Shown here: positions 1 to 7,927 of the stretch, in pieces | How positions within the stretch are numbered: position 1 is the stretch's first letter | How the letters are laid out: the number at the start of each line of letters is the position of its first letter | Assembly (NCBI GenBank): GCA_030692565.1 | Contig: JAUYAO010000034.1 | Coordinates: 1-64,000, forward strand | Direction: 5' to 3' | From: Nitrospira sp. | GTDB taxonomy: Bacteria > Nitrospirota > Nitrospiria > Nitrospirales > Nitrospiraceae | DNA: 64,000 bases | Position numbers and translations under genes: made by a program | Notes under the pieces: model-generated | The model's database searches: none | Told to the model about the DNA's origin: nothing | What the model saw: only the letters and a program-made list of their open reading frames with translations

Positions 1-90
1 TGCACTCGTCTCAGTTCCTTCACACTCATGATGACCCTGTCCTCTCCGACCATCCAGCCCTCCGTCTGAAAGCCGGCAGTCTAGCAACGA

Positions 91-142
91 AGAGGACATT
101 TCTACTGTGGTGAAAGCGGACATTATCATTGTGGTATTACAG
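91..142 (+). mobile_element. Possible IS-end remnant with a tandem motif
   Basis: Two similar 24-nt units follow one another, each beginning GGACATT (94-100 and 118-124) and carrying TGTGGT further on. Motifs of this kind are found next to some insertion-sequence ends, so this may be the edge of a lost or upstream element. A reading frame open from the window start to about 111 could be the tail of a transposase, but no domain can be recognised. Identification is tentative. Confidence 0.25.
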
Positions 143-180
143 ATTGGTCTATCGCGATGTGGGAGAACGGTGATGGGTGG

Positions 181-245
181 GAGGCGAGGAAGGCGCGGGA
201 CCGCCACGCGCCGGGGAATTCAGAATGTTCCTGTTTTGTCCTTCC
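181..245 (-). repeat. REP-like repeat, family B copy 1
   Basis: This copy carries the family B signature: a G/C-rich part with GGAAGGCGC and CCACGCGCCGGGGAA, then TTCAGAATGT and a T-rich end. It lies just past the stop of the minus-strand gene at 299. Read on the minus strand it begins near GGAACATTCTGAATT and ends in the GC-rich hairpin part. The family resembles the ends of the RAYT transposase at 13863. Confidence 0.7.
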
Positions 246-298
246 GTCCATGCTTTTTAGCGAAGAAGGGAGAGTGTCCTACTTCTTAAAGTAGTTTC

Positions 299-640
299 TT
301 ATTTCCCAATGCGCGGAGGAAGCAGATGTAGATTGCAGGCGTGATATCGTGCGAGTGGATCATCGCCCCATTCCCATCTGTCGGGCATTGAATCGCGGAG
401 CGTATGGTCGTTAAAAATTTTATCCTGCTTGCGCGTAATCAACGCAGCTCTGCAATTATCCTCAAATAACTTCCTCAAGGCATCAGGCCTGGTAGATCCT
501 AGTTTTAGGGCTCGCTCCGCAAGCTTCCCAAGCGGAACTACATGCTCATGTATGAGCCCTTCATCTCGACCAGCTGCTCCTAAAGCTTCCCTCGTGTGCT
601 GAATATGATCAACGCTAAACTTGATTGCATCTATCTTCAC
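299..640 (-). CDS. Hypothetical protein, probably 5'-truncated
   Basis: I do not recognise a named family. The product has a HEHVVP motif near residue 32 and a C-terminal stretch MPDRWEWGDDPLARYHACN, a pattern I have seen in uncharacterised bacterial proteins. The first possible start is a GTG at 640, but the same frame stays open to 733 and reads like real protein there (for example KFAAWRWTADAF) without any ATG, GTG or TTG. The true N-terminus therefore seems to be missing, so this is likely a gene remnant or a truncated gene. Confidence 0.5.
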   Translation of the reverse strand: MKIDAIKFSVDHIQHTREALGAAGRDEGLIHEHVVPLGKLAERALKLGSTRPDALRKLFEDNCRAALITRKQDKIFNDHTLRDSMPDRWEWGDDPLARYHACNLHLLPPRIGK

Positions 641-879
641 CTCAGCCTTCTCGGAATCGAAAGCATCTGCAGTCCAGCGCCATGCAGCAAACTTGATTAG
701 TCGAATCGCAACCCTTTCAAGGAGTGATCTGATTCAGCCATTTCGCACGCGACTGAGACAAGTCGCATGATTGCCGATCGATGCTTTTGATCCAAAGGTT
801 TATAGGTTGTCACGATTCATCGATGGGAGCTGTAAGGCTACCAGACATATGTGAGCTCAAACTGAGGTGCCGTTTTGAA

Positions 880-930
880 TAAGTTTACTGCAAAGGCGGA
901 GGTGGATTCATCACTCCGGAGGCGATGGGA
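880..930. repeat. Family C repeat, copy 1
   Basis: The blocks GTTTACTGCAAA and ATCACTCCGGAGGCGATGGG occur here and, with a few changes, again at 5661-5707. The two copies are separated by similar spacer lengths. No gene is associated with it and its origin is unknown. Confidence 0.5.
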
Positions 931-943
931 GCGCGAGGATCGA

Positions 944-972
944 GAGGGACAGGGGGTGTGCCCCTGTCCCTC
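944..972 (-). terminator. Perfect 12-bp hairpin after the DUF1566 gene
   Basis: GAGGGACAGGGG (944-955) and CCCCTGTCCCTC (961-972) pair perfectly around a 5-nt loop. It lies 21 nt past the stop of the minus-strand DUF1566 gene, which suggests a transcription terminator or mRNA end. There is no strong U-tract, so this is an inference from position and stability. Confidence 0.55.
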
Positions 973-993
973 GCTATTCCGGTCAGCGATTTT

Positions 994-1635
994 TCAATAC
1001 ACAGACTCCTGCATCGGGCCGCGCACACACCAGACTGAACTAGTACTGGACTTGCCGGTCCATCCCGCATGACCTTCATCGAAGCCCACGGTCCACGCGT
1101 TGCCAGTCCCCACCGCATTCGCCGTCGCTGCCCAGTAGGAAGAAAGCTGCACGCCCGTAAACACGGCTGGAACAAACGGCGGCGGCAGAGACGGGTCAAT
1201 CAGACTGGCCAACTCAACCACCGATGGAAGCCGCCAGCCTCGCGAGCCTCCGACATTCTTTTCGATGCATTGGAGACGGGCGTCGATCCAGGTGGGGCCG
1301 GGAAGGAGTGTGGCCGGCGATTGTTCCCACACCAGCCCGGTGTTGTTGTCCCTGACCGCGGCATTGTTAAATTCCGGCAAGACCGTAAAGCGTGACACAG
1401 AGGGATTGTTGGTGTCCCACCGTAGCGTGTGATTTCCTGCTCCGCCTCCGCTGCCACCGGTGTTGAGCTTGGCGAGGATTTCATTCAGCTTCCCCAAGAT
1501 GTGCTTGAAGGGATTTTGATGGTCGTGGGCTGCCGCCGGGGCAACGCTTCCGCCATAGTTTATCAGGGAAAGGCTTCCGACCAAGACCGCCACGCCGATC
1601 CCACTCATCCATCTGTTCCGTTTGCTTCGCATCAT
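994..1635 (-). CDS. Secreted DUF1566 (Lcl C-terminal) domain protein
   Basis: The start at 1635 is chosen because AAGGA lies 7 nt upstream. The N-terminus (RNRWMSGIGVAVLVGSLSL, then a cleavage-like APAAAH) is a signal peptide. A glycine-rich linker follows. The second half has the DUF1566 hallmarks: DNNTGLVWEQ, GWRLPSVVELASLID, a YWAAT motif, and WCVRGP at the end. The family is exported and often surface-associated; its molecular role is unknown. The gene stands alone with a hairpin downstream. Confidence 0.8.
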   Translation of the reverse strand: MMRSKRNRWMSGIGVAVLVGSLSLINYGGSVAPAAAHDHQNPFKHILGKLNEILAKLNTGGSGGGAGNHTLRWDTNNPSVSRFTVLPEFNNAAVRDNNTGLVWEQSPATLLPGPTWIDARLQCIEKNVGGSRGWRLPSVVELASLIDPSLPPPFVPAVFTGVQLSSYWAATANAVGTGNAWTVGFDEGHAGWTGKSSTSSVWCVRGPMQESVY

Positions 1636-1716
1636 GTTACGATTCCTTGGTGATGTGGTAATGGTACCCACTGACTGTCTCCGGACCCACGCGTTATCCT
1701 ATGTAACGCGTCTCTC

Positions 1717-2181
1717 TTACGGCAGAGCTGCGCCCGTACCCCTGTTCTCTATCTCGGGCGCTGCCTGCGGCTCGACCGCCCAGTGTTGTTCGATCAGCTC
1801 CATCGCCTTTTTCCGTACATCGTCGTTGTCATCATCGAGTGCCACTACCAGGGGATCTATTGATGCATCGGCGCCCAGCGTTGCCCATTTGTCCAAGGCC
1901 CGCAGCCGTACCGACACATCCGGAGCATCAAGCGCCTGTGCCATCCAGATAGGCAGAACCAGTTTGTCCGGCAGAGGAGAAGGGTCGTCGATCGCCGCCA
2001 TAGTGGCGTGGTTACTGAGTGGTGATGGAGTGTGTGGCGAAGTTGCCGGGGACTCGGGCGGTGCTACCTGGCTGGCGCGGGATGCGAGGTTCTGCTCGGA
2101 ATCTGATTGAGCCGGCCCACATCCTGACAGTCCTGAGAACAGTATCAATCCCAGGAGCCACGCCTTGTGCGGACACAGCAT
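1717..2181 (-). CDS. HEAT-repeat lipoprotein
   Basis: From the ATG at 2181 the protein begins with a lipoprotein signal (MLCPHKAWLLGLILFSGLSGC), with Cys21 as the predicted lipidated residue. A Ser/Pro/Thr-rich spacer follows. The C-terminal part contains HEAT/PBS-like units (DVSVRLRALDKWATLGADAS and DDNDDVRKKAMELI), which usually bind proteins. The frame stays open upstream to 2295, but the lipobox favours the shorter form. There is no clear ribosome binding site. The partner is unknown. Confidence 0.65.
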   Translation of the reverse strand: MLCPHKAWLLGLILFSGLSGCGPAQSDSEQNLASRASQVAPPESPATSPHTPSPLSNHATMAAIDDPSPLPDKLVLPIWMAQALDAPDVSVRLRALDKWATLGADASIDPLVVALDDDNDDVRKKAMELIEQHWAVEPQAAPEIENRGTGAALP

Positions 2182-2640
2182 GGGCAGGTGAGGCGGTATT
2201 GGAGATAGAGAGAAAGAGCTAGTAGCAACGAGTTTATGATCGAGAACAATCCGTGCCGTACTCATTCCCGGGTGTATGATCGACCGCATCTCCATCTAAA
2301 TAGTCTCCGTACTACGCGTTACGGACTCGGTGGCACTGCTCCCTACGGTATCGCAATCGTTATGCCGCCAAGCTGCTTGCGGGTGCGGCCAATACTCATG
2401 AAAATTCATCAGTGTGACCAAAAATGGCACTGGGTACGGTAAGGAACTGTCCCTGCCTGAGCAGCGGAACGACAGAAATTGGCAGGAGACTCTTGGAGGC
2501 TCGGCGTTATGACCGGTTCATCTCAATTGGACCGTCGGAGTTTTCGCATAACCGCAGCGGCCAGCGATGAGTAGGATGGAATCATTGGAAGACGAATGAA
2601 TATGAGGGAGGAAGGAAAGGGGGTTGGGATGAGCTGTCCC
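2182..2640. other. Non-coding gap of about 460 nt
   Basis: No convincing gene, RNA or hairpin was found between the HEAT lipoprotein start and repeat B2. The short frames here have no ribosome binding site and no recognisable protein features. The promoter of the lipoprotein gene should lie near 2200-2300. Confidence 0.5.
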
Positions 2641-2680
2641 GCCACGCGCCGTGAAATTCAGAATGTTTCCGTTTTCTCTC
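2641..2680 (-). repeat. REP-like repeat, family B copy 2
   Basis: The signature GCCACGCGCCGTGAAATTCA followed by GAATGTTTCCGTTTTC is present. It begins 36 nt past the stop of the minus-strand gene at 2716, in the same orientation as the other copies. Confidence 0.7.
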
Positions 2681-2715
2681 TCGGTGCGATGCTGTCAAAC
2701 TAAGACTCCCGACCC

Positions 2716-3243
2716 CTAGAGGTGAGAGAGGAGGATCTTGGTAAGAGCGATCAAGTGCTCGCGGGTAGTGCTCCCTTCCACCACGAACACGACTGAGCCT
2801 TTCCGCCCGACCAGCACGCCTCCCGTGAGGGTGCCGTCATCGGCGCGATACTTTGCTTCGTCGGCAATTCCCGTGAGCACTTCAGGGGGTTTACCGTGAC
2901 TAAACGCATTGCTCACTTCGGACTTGAATGTAAAGATGACGAAGTTCTGATCCGGCACAGCGACGACGCGAACCATTACATTGCGGCGGTCTGTCGTAGT
3001 CCATACGCAATTGTCGCCGCCGTTGGGGTCCGGTCCCGAGGCATCCTCCTGGATGCTGACCGCAGCGCTAAGGACCTTAGCCACCTCTTGCTTCGTGATG
3101 AGATCGCACGCAGATTGTGATTGAGCGGCCCAAAGAGGAGGTGCAACAGCCGTCAATAGCACCGTTATAAAGGTGAGGAGCTGAGAGACGTTCCGTGTGT
3201 GCCGGGCGCGTCCATCTATCAAGGTTCGCAATGTGTTCGTCAT
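2716..3243 (-). CDS. Secreted DUF3558-like protein
   Basis: The protein has an N-terminal hydrophobic stretch (LLTFITVLLTAVAPPLWAA) that looks like a signal peptide with a long positively charged start. The mature part opens with SACDLITKQEVAKVLS and contains DNCVWTT and VMVRVV, a layout reminiscent of DUF3558-like secreted proteins with two conserved cysteines. The function is unknown. It is a single gene followed by repeat B2. Family assignment is from pattern only. Confidence 0.6.
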   Translation of the reverse strand: MTNTLRTLIDGRARHTRNVSQLLTFITVLLTAVAPPLWAAQSQSACDLITKQEVAKVLSAAVSIQEDASGPDPNGGDNCVWTTTDRRNVMVRVVAVPDQNFVIFTFKSEVSNAFSHGKPPEVLTGIADEAKYRADDGTLTGGVLVGRKGSVVFVVEGSTTREHLIALTKILLSHL

Positions 3244-3375
3244 GATCGAGTCTCGTTCACTTGGTCTCTCATTTCTTGATCAAAACAGATGCACAAGGGG
3301 GAGGCTGTACGGCTACGCGACCGCTGGGTGCATCAAGTGTGAATGCGGAGCGGATAAGCAGTTGTGGAAGGTGCC

Positions 3376-3425
3376 GAACGCCACACGCCGGGAAATGTTG
3401 GACTGCAAGACCTGGCCCCGCTTTT
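3376..3425 (-). repeat. Degenerate family B repeat, copy 3
   Basis: Only the GC-rich half (GAACGCCACACGCCGGGAAAT) and a weak T-rich end are recognisable. It lies about 70 nt past the stop of the minus-strand gene at 3493, as expected for this family. Confidence 0.4.
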
Positions 3426-3492
3426 TCTTTCGGAGGCTGTGCAATGCCTCTGCACCCGCTACTCTGCATAAGAGAAGGGAAAGGAGCCGCAG

Positions 3493-4731
3493 CTAGCCTT
3501 TCATGCCGGCTAACTTGCTCAAATCAAGCTTTTCCAGCACGCCCTTGAGTTCCTCCATCGACACATCAGCTCCTTTGGCCTCCACCACGAAACGCTTCTC
3601 GATCAGGAGTCCCAATTCACCACTGTGGTCACGGGTGTTGTACTTTTCGTACGCCTTGTATCCCCGGAACGTCGTCGTTTTCTCGTAACCGGTCGGGGAG
3701 TCCTTATCAATGTCGTTGTTCGTCCAGGCATAGAGCGCCAGGCTTGCGAACCCGCTCGCGTTACCGATGTCCGAGATGATCACGTCGATGGTCCGGTGAT
3801 CTTCGCCGGTATACCGTGCTTCGGCTTTACTGATCGTCATCCCCAGTGCGGTCGATTTCTCGCCGGAGGCTTCGGCTCGCTGCAGGTTGCCCACCGCCTC
3901 CGGCAGCAAGGCCTTGAGCTGTCGGAAATCGACCGGCTCCACGAGTTTCCCTCCGCTCGCAGCCTGATTGAAGGCTTGCATCACGTTACCTGCCGCCTGG
4001 AATGCGTCGCCAAGGTTTGCCGGTGCGTCCCCGGCCTTGGTGTTTTCACCGGACTGTCCGGCCTTCTCAAGCCCCTTCGCGAAGGATTCGAGGTTCTTGC
4101 CGACCTGCTCGAGTTGTTTGGTCGTTTCTCGTTCTTCCCTGCTTTGGGTCACGGCCATGGGAACACCCACAAACGCGGCGCTGACAGCGCCGATCACCAT
4201 GAAGAGCACGATCGCTGCGATCACGACCGAGATGGTATAGCCCATGGATCGCTCAGGTGGCGATTTCATCAGCACAGGGAGGCCGAGATACAGTAGGTAT
4301 AGCGTGTAGAGTGCCGCCAGAAGCCCCAACACGCCGAGCGCCGGAATGAGATGGAAGATCCCGCCGACCCAGGCGGCCGTCGCCCCGTAGGCTGCCACCT
4401 TCAACGCCTGCATGAGATTGCTGGTGCCGCCGAATGTGGGCGCCAGCGTATTGATAATCAGCGCGAGCACGTAGATGCCGGCCAGCCCGAGCACATAGCT
4501 GACCGCCACTTGTGACAGGAGGCTGGTGAACGACATCCGTATCGTGCCCGCGAACGGCATCTGCACACCGACCACCGACAGGCCGATCAGCATGGCGATC
4601 GGTCCAATCGCGGCCAGCGGCATGATGTACCCGGTGTAAAGAGCCTGCGTGGAGGTCTGTTCAGGATCAATCACCGGCCATTCCGTTTTCGGCTGGAGCA
4701 GAATGTTCTTCACACGCTCGACAATATTCAT
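3493..4731 (-). CDS. Yip1-domain membrane protein
   Basis: The start at the second of two adjacent ATGs (4731) gives the best spacing to GGAGG. Residues 1-200 match the Yip1/YIP family: NIVERVKNILLQPKTEWPVI, then four or five membrane segments including LLSQVAVSYVLGLAGIYVLALI and a GLPVLMKSPPERSMGYT loop. The rest is soluble, mostly helical and charged (EERETTKQLEQVGKNLESFA). Bacterial Yip1 proteins are inner-membrane proteins of unclear role. It forms its own transcription unit. Confidence 0.8.
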   Translation of the reverse strand: MNIVERVKNILLQPKTEWPVIDPEQTSTQALYTGYIMPLAAIGPIAMLIGLSVVGVQMPFAGTIRMSFTSLLSQVAVSYVLGLAGIYVLALIINTLAPTFGGTSNLMQALKVAAYGATAAWVGGIFHLIPALGVLGLLAALYTLYLLYLGLPVLMKSPPERSMGYTISVVIAAIVLFMVIGAVSAAFVGVPMAVTQSREERETTKQLEQVGKNLESFAKGLEKAGQSGENTKAGDAPANLGDAFQAAGNVMQAFNQAASGGKLVEPVDFRQLKALLPEAVGNLQRAEASGEKSTALGMTISKAEARYTGEDHRTIDVIISDIGNASGFASLALYAWTNNDIDKDSPTGYEKTTTFRGYKAYEKYNTRDHSGELGLLIEKRFVVEAKGADVSMEELKGVLEKLDLSKLAGMKG

Positions 4732-5269
4732 CATGTCCCTCCCTTTGCTGGACCGGGCAATATGCCAGGCCGCTCCGCATATAGAACACGGCGGGTGCTC
4801 AGATAATGGCAAATGCGAGTGGTGGAGGAACCAGGATGGAAAGAAAGTCCCGCAGAGATCGGCAATTCACGTCTGTCATGCAGCAGGCTCATCGCGAACG
4901 CTCCGGTTCGAGGAACTGCCACTGGCGGCAAGGCTATCATAGAGGCGAAACAATAGGCTAGCGAGGCGGCGTCCTGCCGGGATCACCCGGGGGCGACAAG
5001 TCCGATTCCGTGACGGGATGGATTGAACGAAGAAACAGGGGCATTCTACTTTTTCAGATCATCTTGGTCTCCGGGTGTCTGGGGTGAGAAGCGGTGAGGG
5101 GTGGAGAAGCGAAGAAGCGAAGAAGCGAAGAAGCCGCCGGACGCCACGCGCCGGGAAATTCAGAATATCCTCGTTCTTTTCTCCCCAAAATCTACACATG
5201 GTTCTTTGCCCGTCTTTTCGTGCCGGTCGTCGATTGAAATAGTATGGACCCTTATATAGACTGCGTTGC
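4732..5269. other. Intergenic gap with an 8-nt tandem repeat and repeat B4
   Basis: This gap separates the divergent Yip1 gene and the small plus-strand gene at 5270. At 5105-5136 the unit AGAAGCGA is repeated three times plus one degenerate copy. Repeat B4 follows directly. No coding sequence can be supported. Confidence 0.5.
5130..5186 (-). repeat. REP-like repeat, family B copy 4
   Basis: CCGGACGCCACGCGCCGGGA is followed by AATTCAGAATAT and a T/C-rich end. Unlike most copies it lies upstream of a plus-strand gene and far from any minus-strand stop codon. Confidence 0.7.
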
Positions 5270-5515
5270 ATGAGAAAACGGTACTCGCCCTCAGAATGGA
5301 TGGCAGCACTTGAGCGGGATCCCGGTCTACGGGGTTTCTCTCCCACAGCTACCGCGAAACGTCTGAATATCAGCGAAGAGGCAGTTGGAGATCTGATATT
5401 GAGCGGAGCGCTCAATGTTGCAGACGTCTATGAAGACGGCGAGGTCGTGAATATCATCATTCCGGATCGCGATATCCAGCGACATGCGGCCAAATCAGCA
5501 GAAGTGAAGCTGTAG
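5270..5515 (+). CDS. Small putative DNA-binding protein (HTH-like)
   Basis: The 81-residue product begins MRKRYSPSEWMAALERDPG. It contains SPTATAKRLNISEEAVGDLI, which reads like a helix-turn-helix of the kind that inserts into DNA, followed by a strand-rich end (VYEDGEVVNIIIPDRDIQRH) that resembles a winged segment. No target is evident. It stands alone between repeats. I cannot name the family; the reading frame is convincing but function is inferred only from pattern. Confidence 0.55.
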   Translation: MRKRYSPSEWMAALERDPGLRGFSPTATAKRLNISEEAVGDLILSGALNVADVYEDGEVVNIIIPDRDIQRHAAKSAEVKL

Positions 5516-6432
5516 AAATAGGGACAGTTGTATTTGTCCTTTCCTGCCTTGAATAGCTCCTGCCCGTGAATATCCTATTCGTTCCTTCTATACGTTCCCC
5601 TGAAATGAGCGCGTCTACCAGCCGAATCACTACGAACACGCCAAAAGGTAGGACGATTCAGTTTACTGCAAAATCGCAGGCGTACCGATCACTCCGGAGG
5701 CAATGGGGGTGAGGCGAGGAAGGCGCCGGACGGCCGCAGGGTTGCTGACTGCGGGTGTCCCTTCAGCCAGCTACGTTCGTGCTCTCGTCGCGTCATCAGT
5801 TCGTGCTGAGCTCGTGTATGGATGGTACGGGTTATGCCGATGCCTATTTGAAAAAAATGAACTAATTCCGGTTGACATGGTTTCTTGAAGAGGAGTAAGG
5901 ATGAAACTGCGCGTGCAGTCGTTCCTGAAGAGGGGGCTGGCGCAAGGCGAGGCTGTCCGCAATCCTTCAGATCACTTCGAAGCCAGGAGGAGGTGGAGAT
6001 GGATAACCTTAGTCCGCCGGACCACCAGGGCCCGCCGAGTGACGGGCGGGCTTCTCGTCAGTCACGCTAGCCGGTTCTCCATCGGCTGTCGCCTTCCCGC
6101 GTAGGGATCACACAAACCGATGAGCCATTGTGGAGAGTCCGGGCCGGTGTGAGGAATATCCACTCAACTCACCCTTCTCCGCTGACGAGCTGCCGTTGTA
6201 ACCATCCTTGAGCGGGTCTTCCCGATCAGCACAAAAGAAAGCCAGTCGGCGTCCTAAGCGCCACACACGGGCGATCTCCTCACTTCCTGCAAGGTCGCCC
6301 GTGCTGCTTCCTTCTTGATCGATCCAGCCGTCTTTGAAGGCAGGCGACCGGTCCCGGTCGTTGCGGCGTCGACGGAGCACGCACGCAGGGCGAGAGCCGA
6401 ACTTCTCATTGCATTGCGAGAAGGAGGTGGTC
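5516..6432. other. Long non-coding stretch before the CBS gene
   Basis: About 900 nt with no recognisable gene. It holds family C copy 2 (5656-5707) running into a family B-like fragment (GAGGCGAGGAAGGCGCCGGA, 5711-5730), and a 9-bp hairpin (CACGGGCGA 6266-6274 with TCGCCCGTG 6295-6303). A 67-codon frame at 5901 has a good ribosome binding site (GAGGAGTAAGG) but an arginine-rich, featureless product, so it is not called as a gene. Confidence 0.45.
5656..5707. repeat. Family C repeat, copy 2
   Basis: It shares GTTTACTGCAAA and ATCACTCCGGAGGCAATGGG with the copy at 880-930. Immediately after it comes part of a family B repeat, so the two may have moved or been captured together. Confidence 0.5.
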
Positions 6433-6886
6433 ATGCGAGTCCATGACGTCATGTCAACCAGCATCGTCACTGCCAGAAAGACGGATTCGGTTCGATCGAT
6501 TGTCATAAAAATGATGAATCGCAATTGCGGGGCCATTCCCGTGATAGACGGAGACGCCCGGCTTATCGGGATGGTGACGCTACGCGACGTCCTGCTGCCG
6601 TTGTATCCTAACTATGGCGAATACATTCATGACAACGTGTCATAGTCGGGATTTTGTCGAAATGGAAGAGGGGTATCCTGAGGCGCTTGGCAGGAAAGTC
6701 GAAGAGATCATGAGTCAGAATCCCCTGACGGTGGCGCCCCACGACCCTGTTTTGGAAGCGGCCTCCTATATGGGGCTCAAGAACTTCCGGCGCATTCCCG
6801 TCGTCGAGAAGGGCATGCTGGTCGGGATGCTCAGCATCGGCGACATCAACCGTGGATTGTTCTTCGAGAAAGGCATGCGAGGCTGA
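6433..6886 (+). pseudogene. CBS-domain pair protein split by a frameshift
   Basis: An ATG at 6433 with AAGGAGGTGG upstream starts the first CBS motif (MRVHDVMSTSIVTARKTDSV ... GAIPVIDG ... GMVTLRDVL). This frame stops at 6645 after YIHDNVS. The next frame continues at once with HSRDFVEMEEGYPEAL and the second CBS motif (VEEIMSQNPLTVAPHDPVLE ... RRIPVVEKG ... GMLSIGDINR), ending at 6886. Removing one base near 6640 would restore a normal protein of about 150 residues. CBS pairs bind adenosyl ligands. It is probably a pseudogene, although a sequencing error cannot be excluded. Confidence 0.8.
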
Positions 6887-7027
6887 CCGCAACGTGCCGG
6901 TGACGCACCGAGTTCACGAATGCCCGTGCCCTGGGTGACCATGAATGGGCGTGAGGGTGAGTGATGGGTGTGCCTTGCCGGTGGTGTTCATCCGGATGTG
7001 CCAGAAATGCCGAGTGAACCATTGCTC

Positions 7028-7072
7028 CGCTCCGCGCCGGGGAATGCAGAATGTCCCTGTTTTTTCTTCCCT
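7028..7072 (-). repeat. REP-like repeat, family B copy 5
   Basis: TCCGCGCCGGGGAATGCAGA and ATGTCCCTGTTTTTTC mark this copy. It ends about 20 nt from the stop codon of the RelE-type gene at 7094 and could serve as that operon's mRNA end. Confidence 0.65.
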
Positions 7073-7093
7073 TATTCTGGGGGAGAGGGGAGG

Positions 7094-7351
7094 TTATCGG
7101 TAGATCGCTTTCCGGTCGCCGATCTTCACGACGAGGACGATCAGTTGTTTGTCTTGAATCGTATAGATGATGCGGTAATCGCCTTCCCGAATGCGATACA
7201 AGTCCTCTTCGCCGGCGAGTTTCTTGATGCCATGAGGGCGAGGATTCTCACGTAATGATTTGAGGCGCTTTACGATCCGTTTTTGAACCGGTTCGGCGAG
7301 CGCTTTGAGCTGTCGCTCAGCAGGCGGGGCGAGGAGAATCGAGTAGGCCAT
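7094..7351 (-). CDS. RelE-family toxin
   Basis: The 85-residue protein has the RelE/ParE layout: an N-terminal strand (MAYSILLAPPAERQLKAL), a helix pair, GIKKLAGEEDLYRIREGDYR, and the strands IIYTIQDKQLIVLVVKIGDR. Members usually cleave mRNA on the ribosome. The conserved basic residues of the R-x-G-D-Y-R segment are present. It lies 9 nt after the antitoxin gene and has no clear ribosome binding site of its own, so translational coupling is likely. Confidence 0.88.
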   Translation of the reverse strand: MAYSILLAPPAERQLKALAEPVQKRIVKRLKSLRENPRPHGIKKLAGEEDLYRIREGDYRIIYTIQDKQLIVLVVKIGDRKAIYR

Positions 7352-7360
7352 GGGGGAAGG

Positions 7361-7615
7361 CTAGAGACCGAGTTCCTTTATGACGGCCTCCAGAGACTTC
7401 GCGCCTTTCTTCTTCGTCTCGGCTAAGGCGGCTCGCGCATCTATCAGGTCGATGCGGTCTTCCAAGTCTTCCAGTAATCGCAAATCCTCCATCGAAACCA
7501 CGGCGGCCACTTCCTTTCCGCGCCGTCGCAAGACCACCCGCTCTTTGCCGAATGCGACGCGGTTGATGGTGTCTGCAAACCCTTCGCGTGCTTTACTGGA
7601 TGGAAGATGCGCCAT
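7361..7615 (-). CDS. Phd/YefM-family antitoxin
   Basis: The 84-residue protein starts MAHLPSSKAREGFADTINRV and continues GKERVVLRRRGKEVAAVVSM, the typical Phd/YefM DNA-binding and dimerisation fold. The C-terminal acidic/basic helix (LIDARAALAETKKKGAK) would wrap the toxin. The start has GAGGTG 6 nt upstream. It is the first gene of a two-gene operon with the RelE toxin, and a palindromic operator lies directly upstream. Confidence 0.88.
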   Translation of the reverse strand: MAHLPSSKAREGFADTINRVAFGKERVVLRRRGKEVAAVVSMEDLRLLEDLEDRIDLIDARAALAETKKKGAKSLEAVIKELGL

Positions 7616-7634
7616 GAATCACCTCATTGGAAGT

Positions 7635-7657
7635 GTACGAATCGTACAAAGCGTACG
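7635..7657 (-). promoter_or_regulatory. Palindromic operator of the toxin-antitoxin operon
   Basis: GTACGA and TCGTAC (7635-7647) form an inverted repeat around one base. A second palindrome, CGTACG, follows at 7652-7657. Both lie 20-42 nt upstream of the antitoxin start, where a Phd/YefM antitoxin would bind to repress its own operon. The assignment is inferred from symmetry and position. Confidence 0.6.
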
Positions 7658-7709
7658 TTTGGTGCGATTGTTTGTCAAGGGGAGGGAGTCAAGATGCGAG
7701 AGGGCATGG

Positions 7710-7752
7710 CGAGGAAGGCGCCGGACGGCCACGCGCCGGGGAATTCAGAAGA
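7710..7752 (-). repeat. REP-like repeat, family B copy 6
   Basis: A well preserved GC-rich half (GAGGAAGGCGCCGGACGGCC, ACGCGCCGGGGAATTCAGAA) without the usual T-rich end. A RAYT 3' fragment begins about 30 nt further on. Confidence 0.7.
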
Positions 7753-7779
7753 TTACGGGTTTCCAACCCCAAGCGAAGA

Positions 7780-7850
7780 TTTCGGCGACGCCGGGATTGG
7801 AATCGACAATGCGGAGGGGGGAGGCCGAGGAAGCCGCGAGAAACCAGCCC
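7780..7850 (+). pseudogene. 3' fragment of a RAYT transposase gene
   Basis: The sequence matches the last codons of the intact RAYT at 13863: one frame reads KISATPGLESTMRR, compared with KIAETLGLESTMRK in the intact gene, followed by a matching stretch (GAGGCCGAGGAAGCC). Only about 70 nt remain, sitting beside repeat B6. It is a relic of an earlier RAYT copy. Confidence 0.65.
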
Positions 7851-7927
7851 GTCCTCTTTCTCGTCCTCCCCCTGCTTATCCAGTTTCTTTCGATGCATAC
7901 CTCAATAAGTCTTGATGGCGGGTGGAC

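Noticed and set aside
107-289. A 60-codon frame near the window start
   Set aside because: Most of its length is a translated family B repeat, the same peptide-like string that appears at other repeat copies.
5901-6104. A 67-codon frame with a good ribosome binding site
   Set aside because: The product is Arg-rich and featureless, a competing frame overlaps it, and the region carries repeats. The ribosome binding site alone is not enough.
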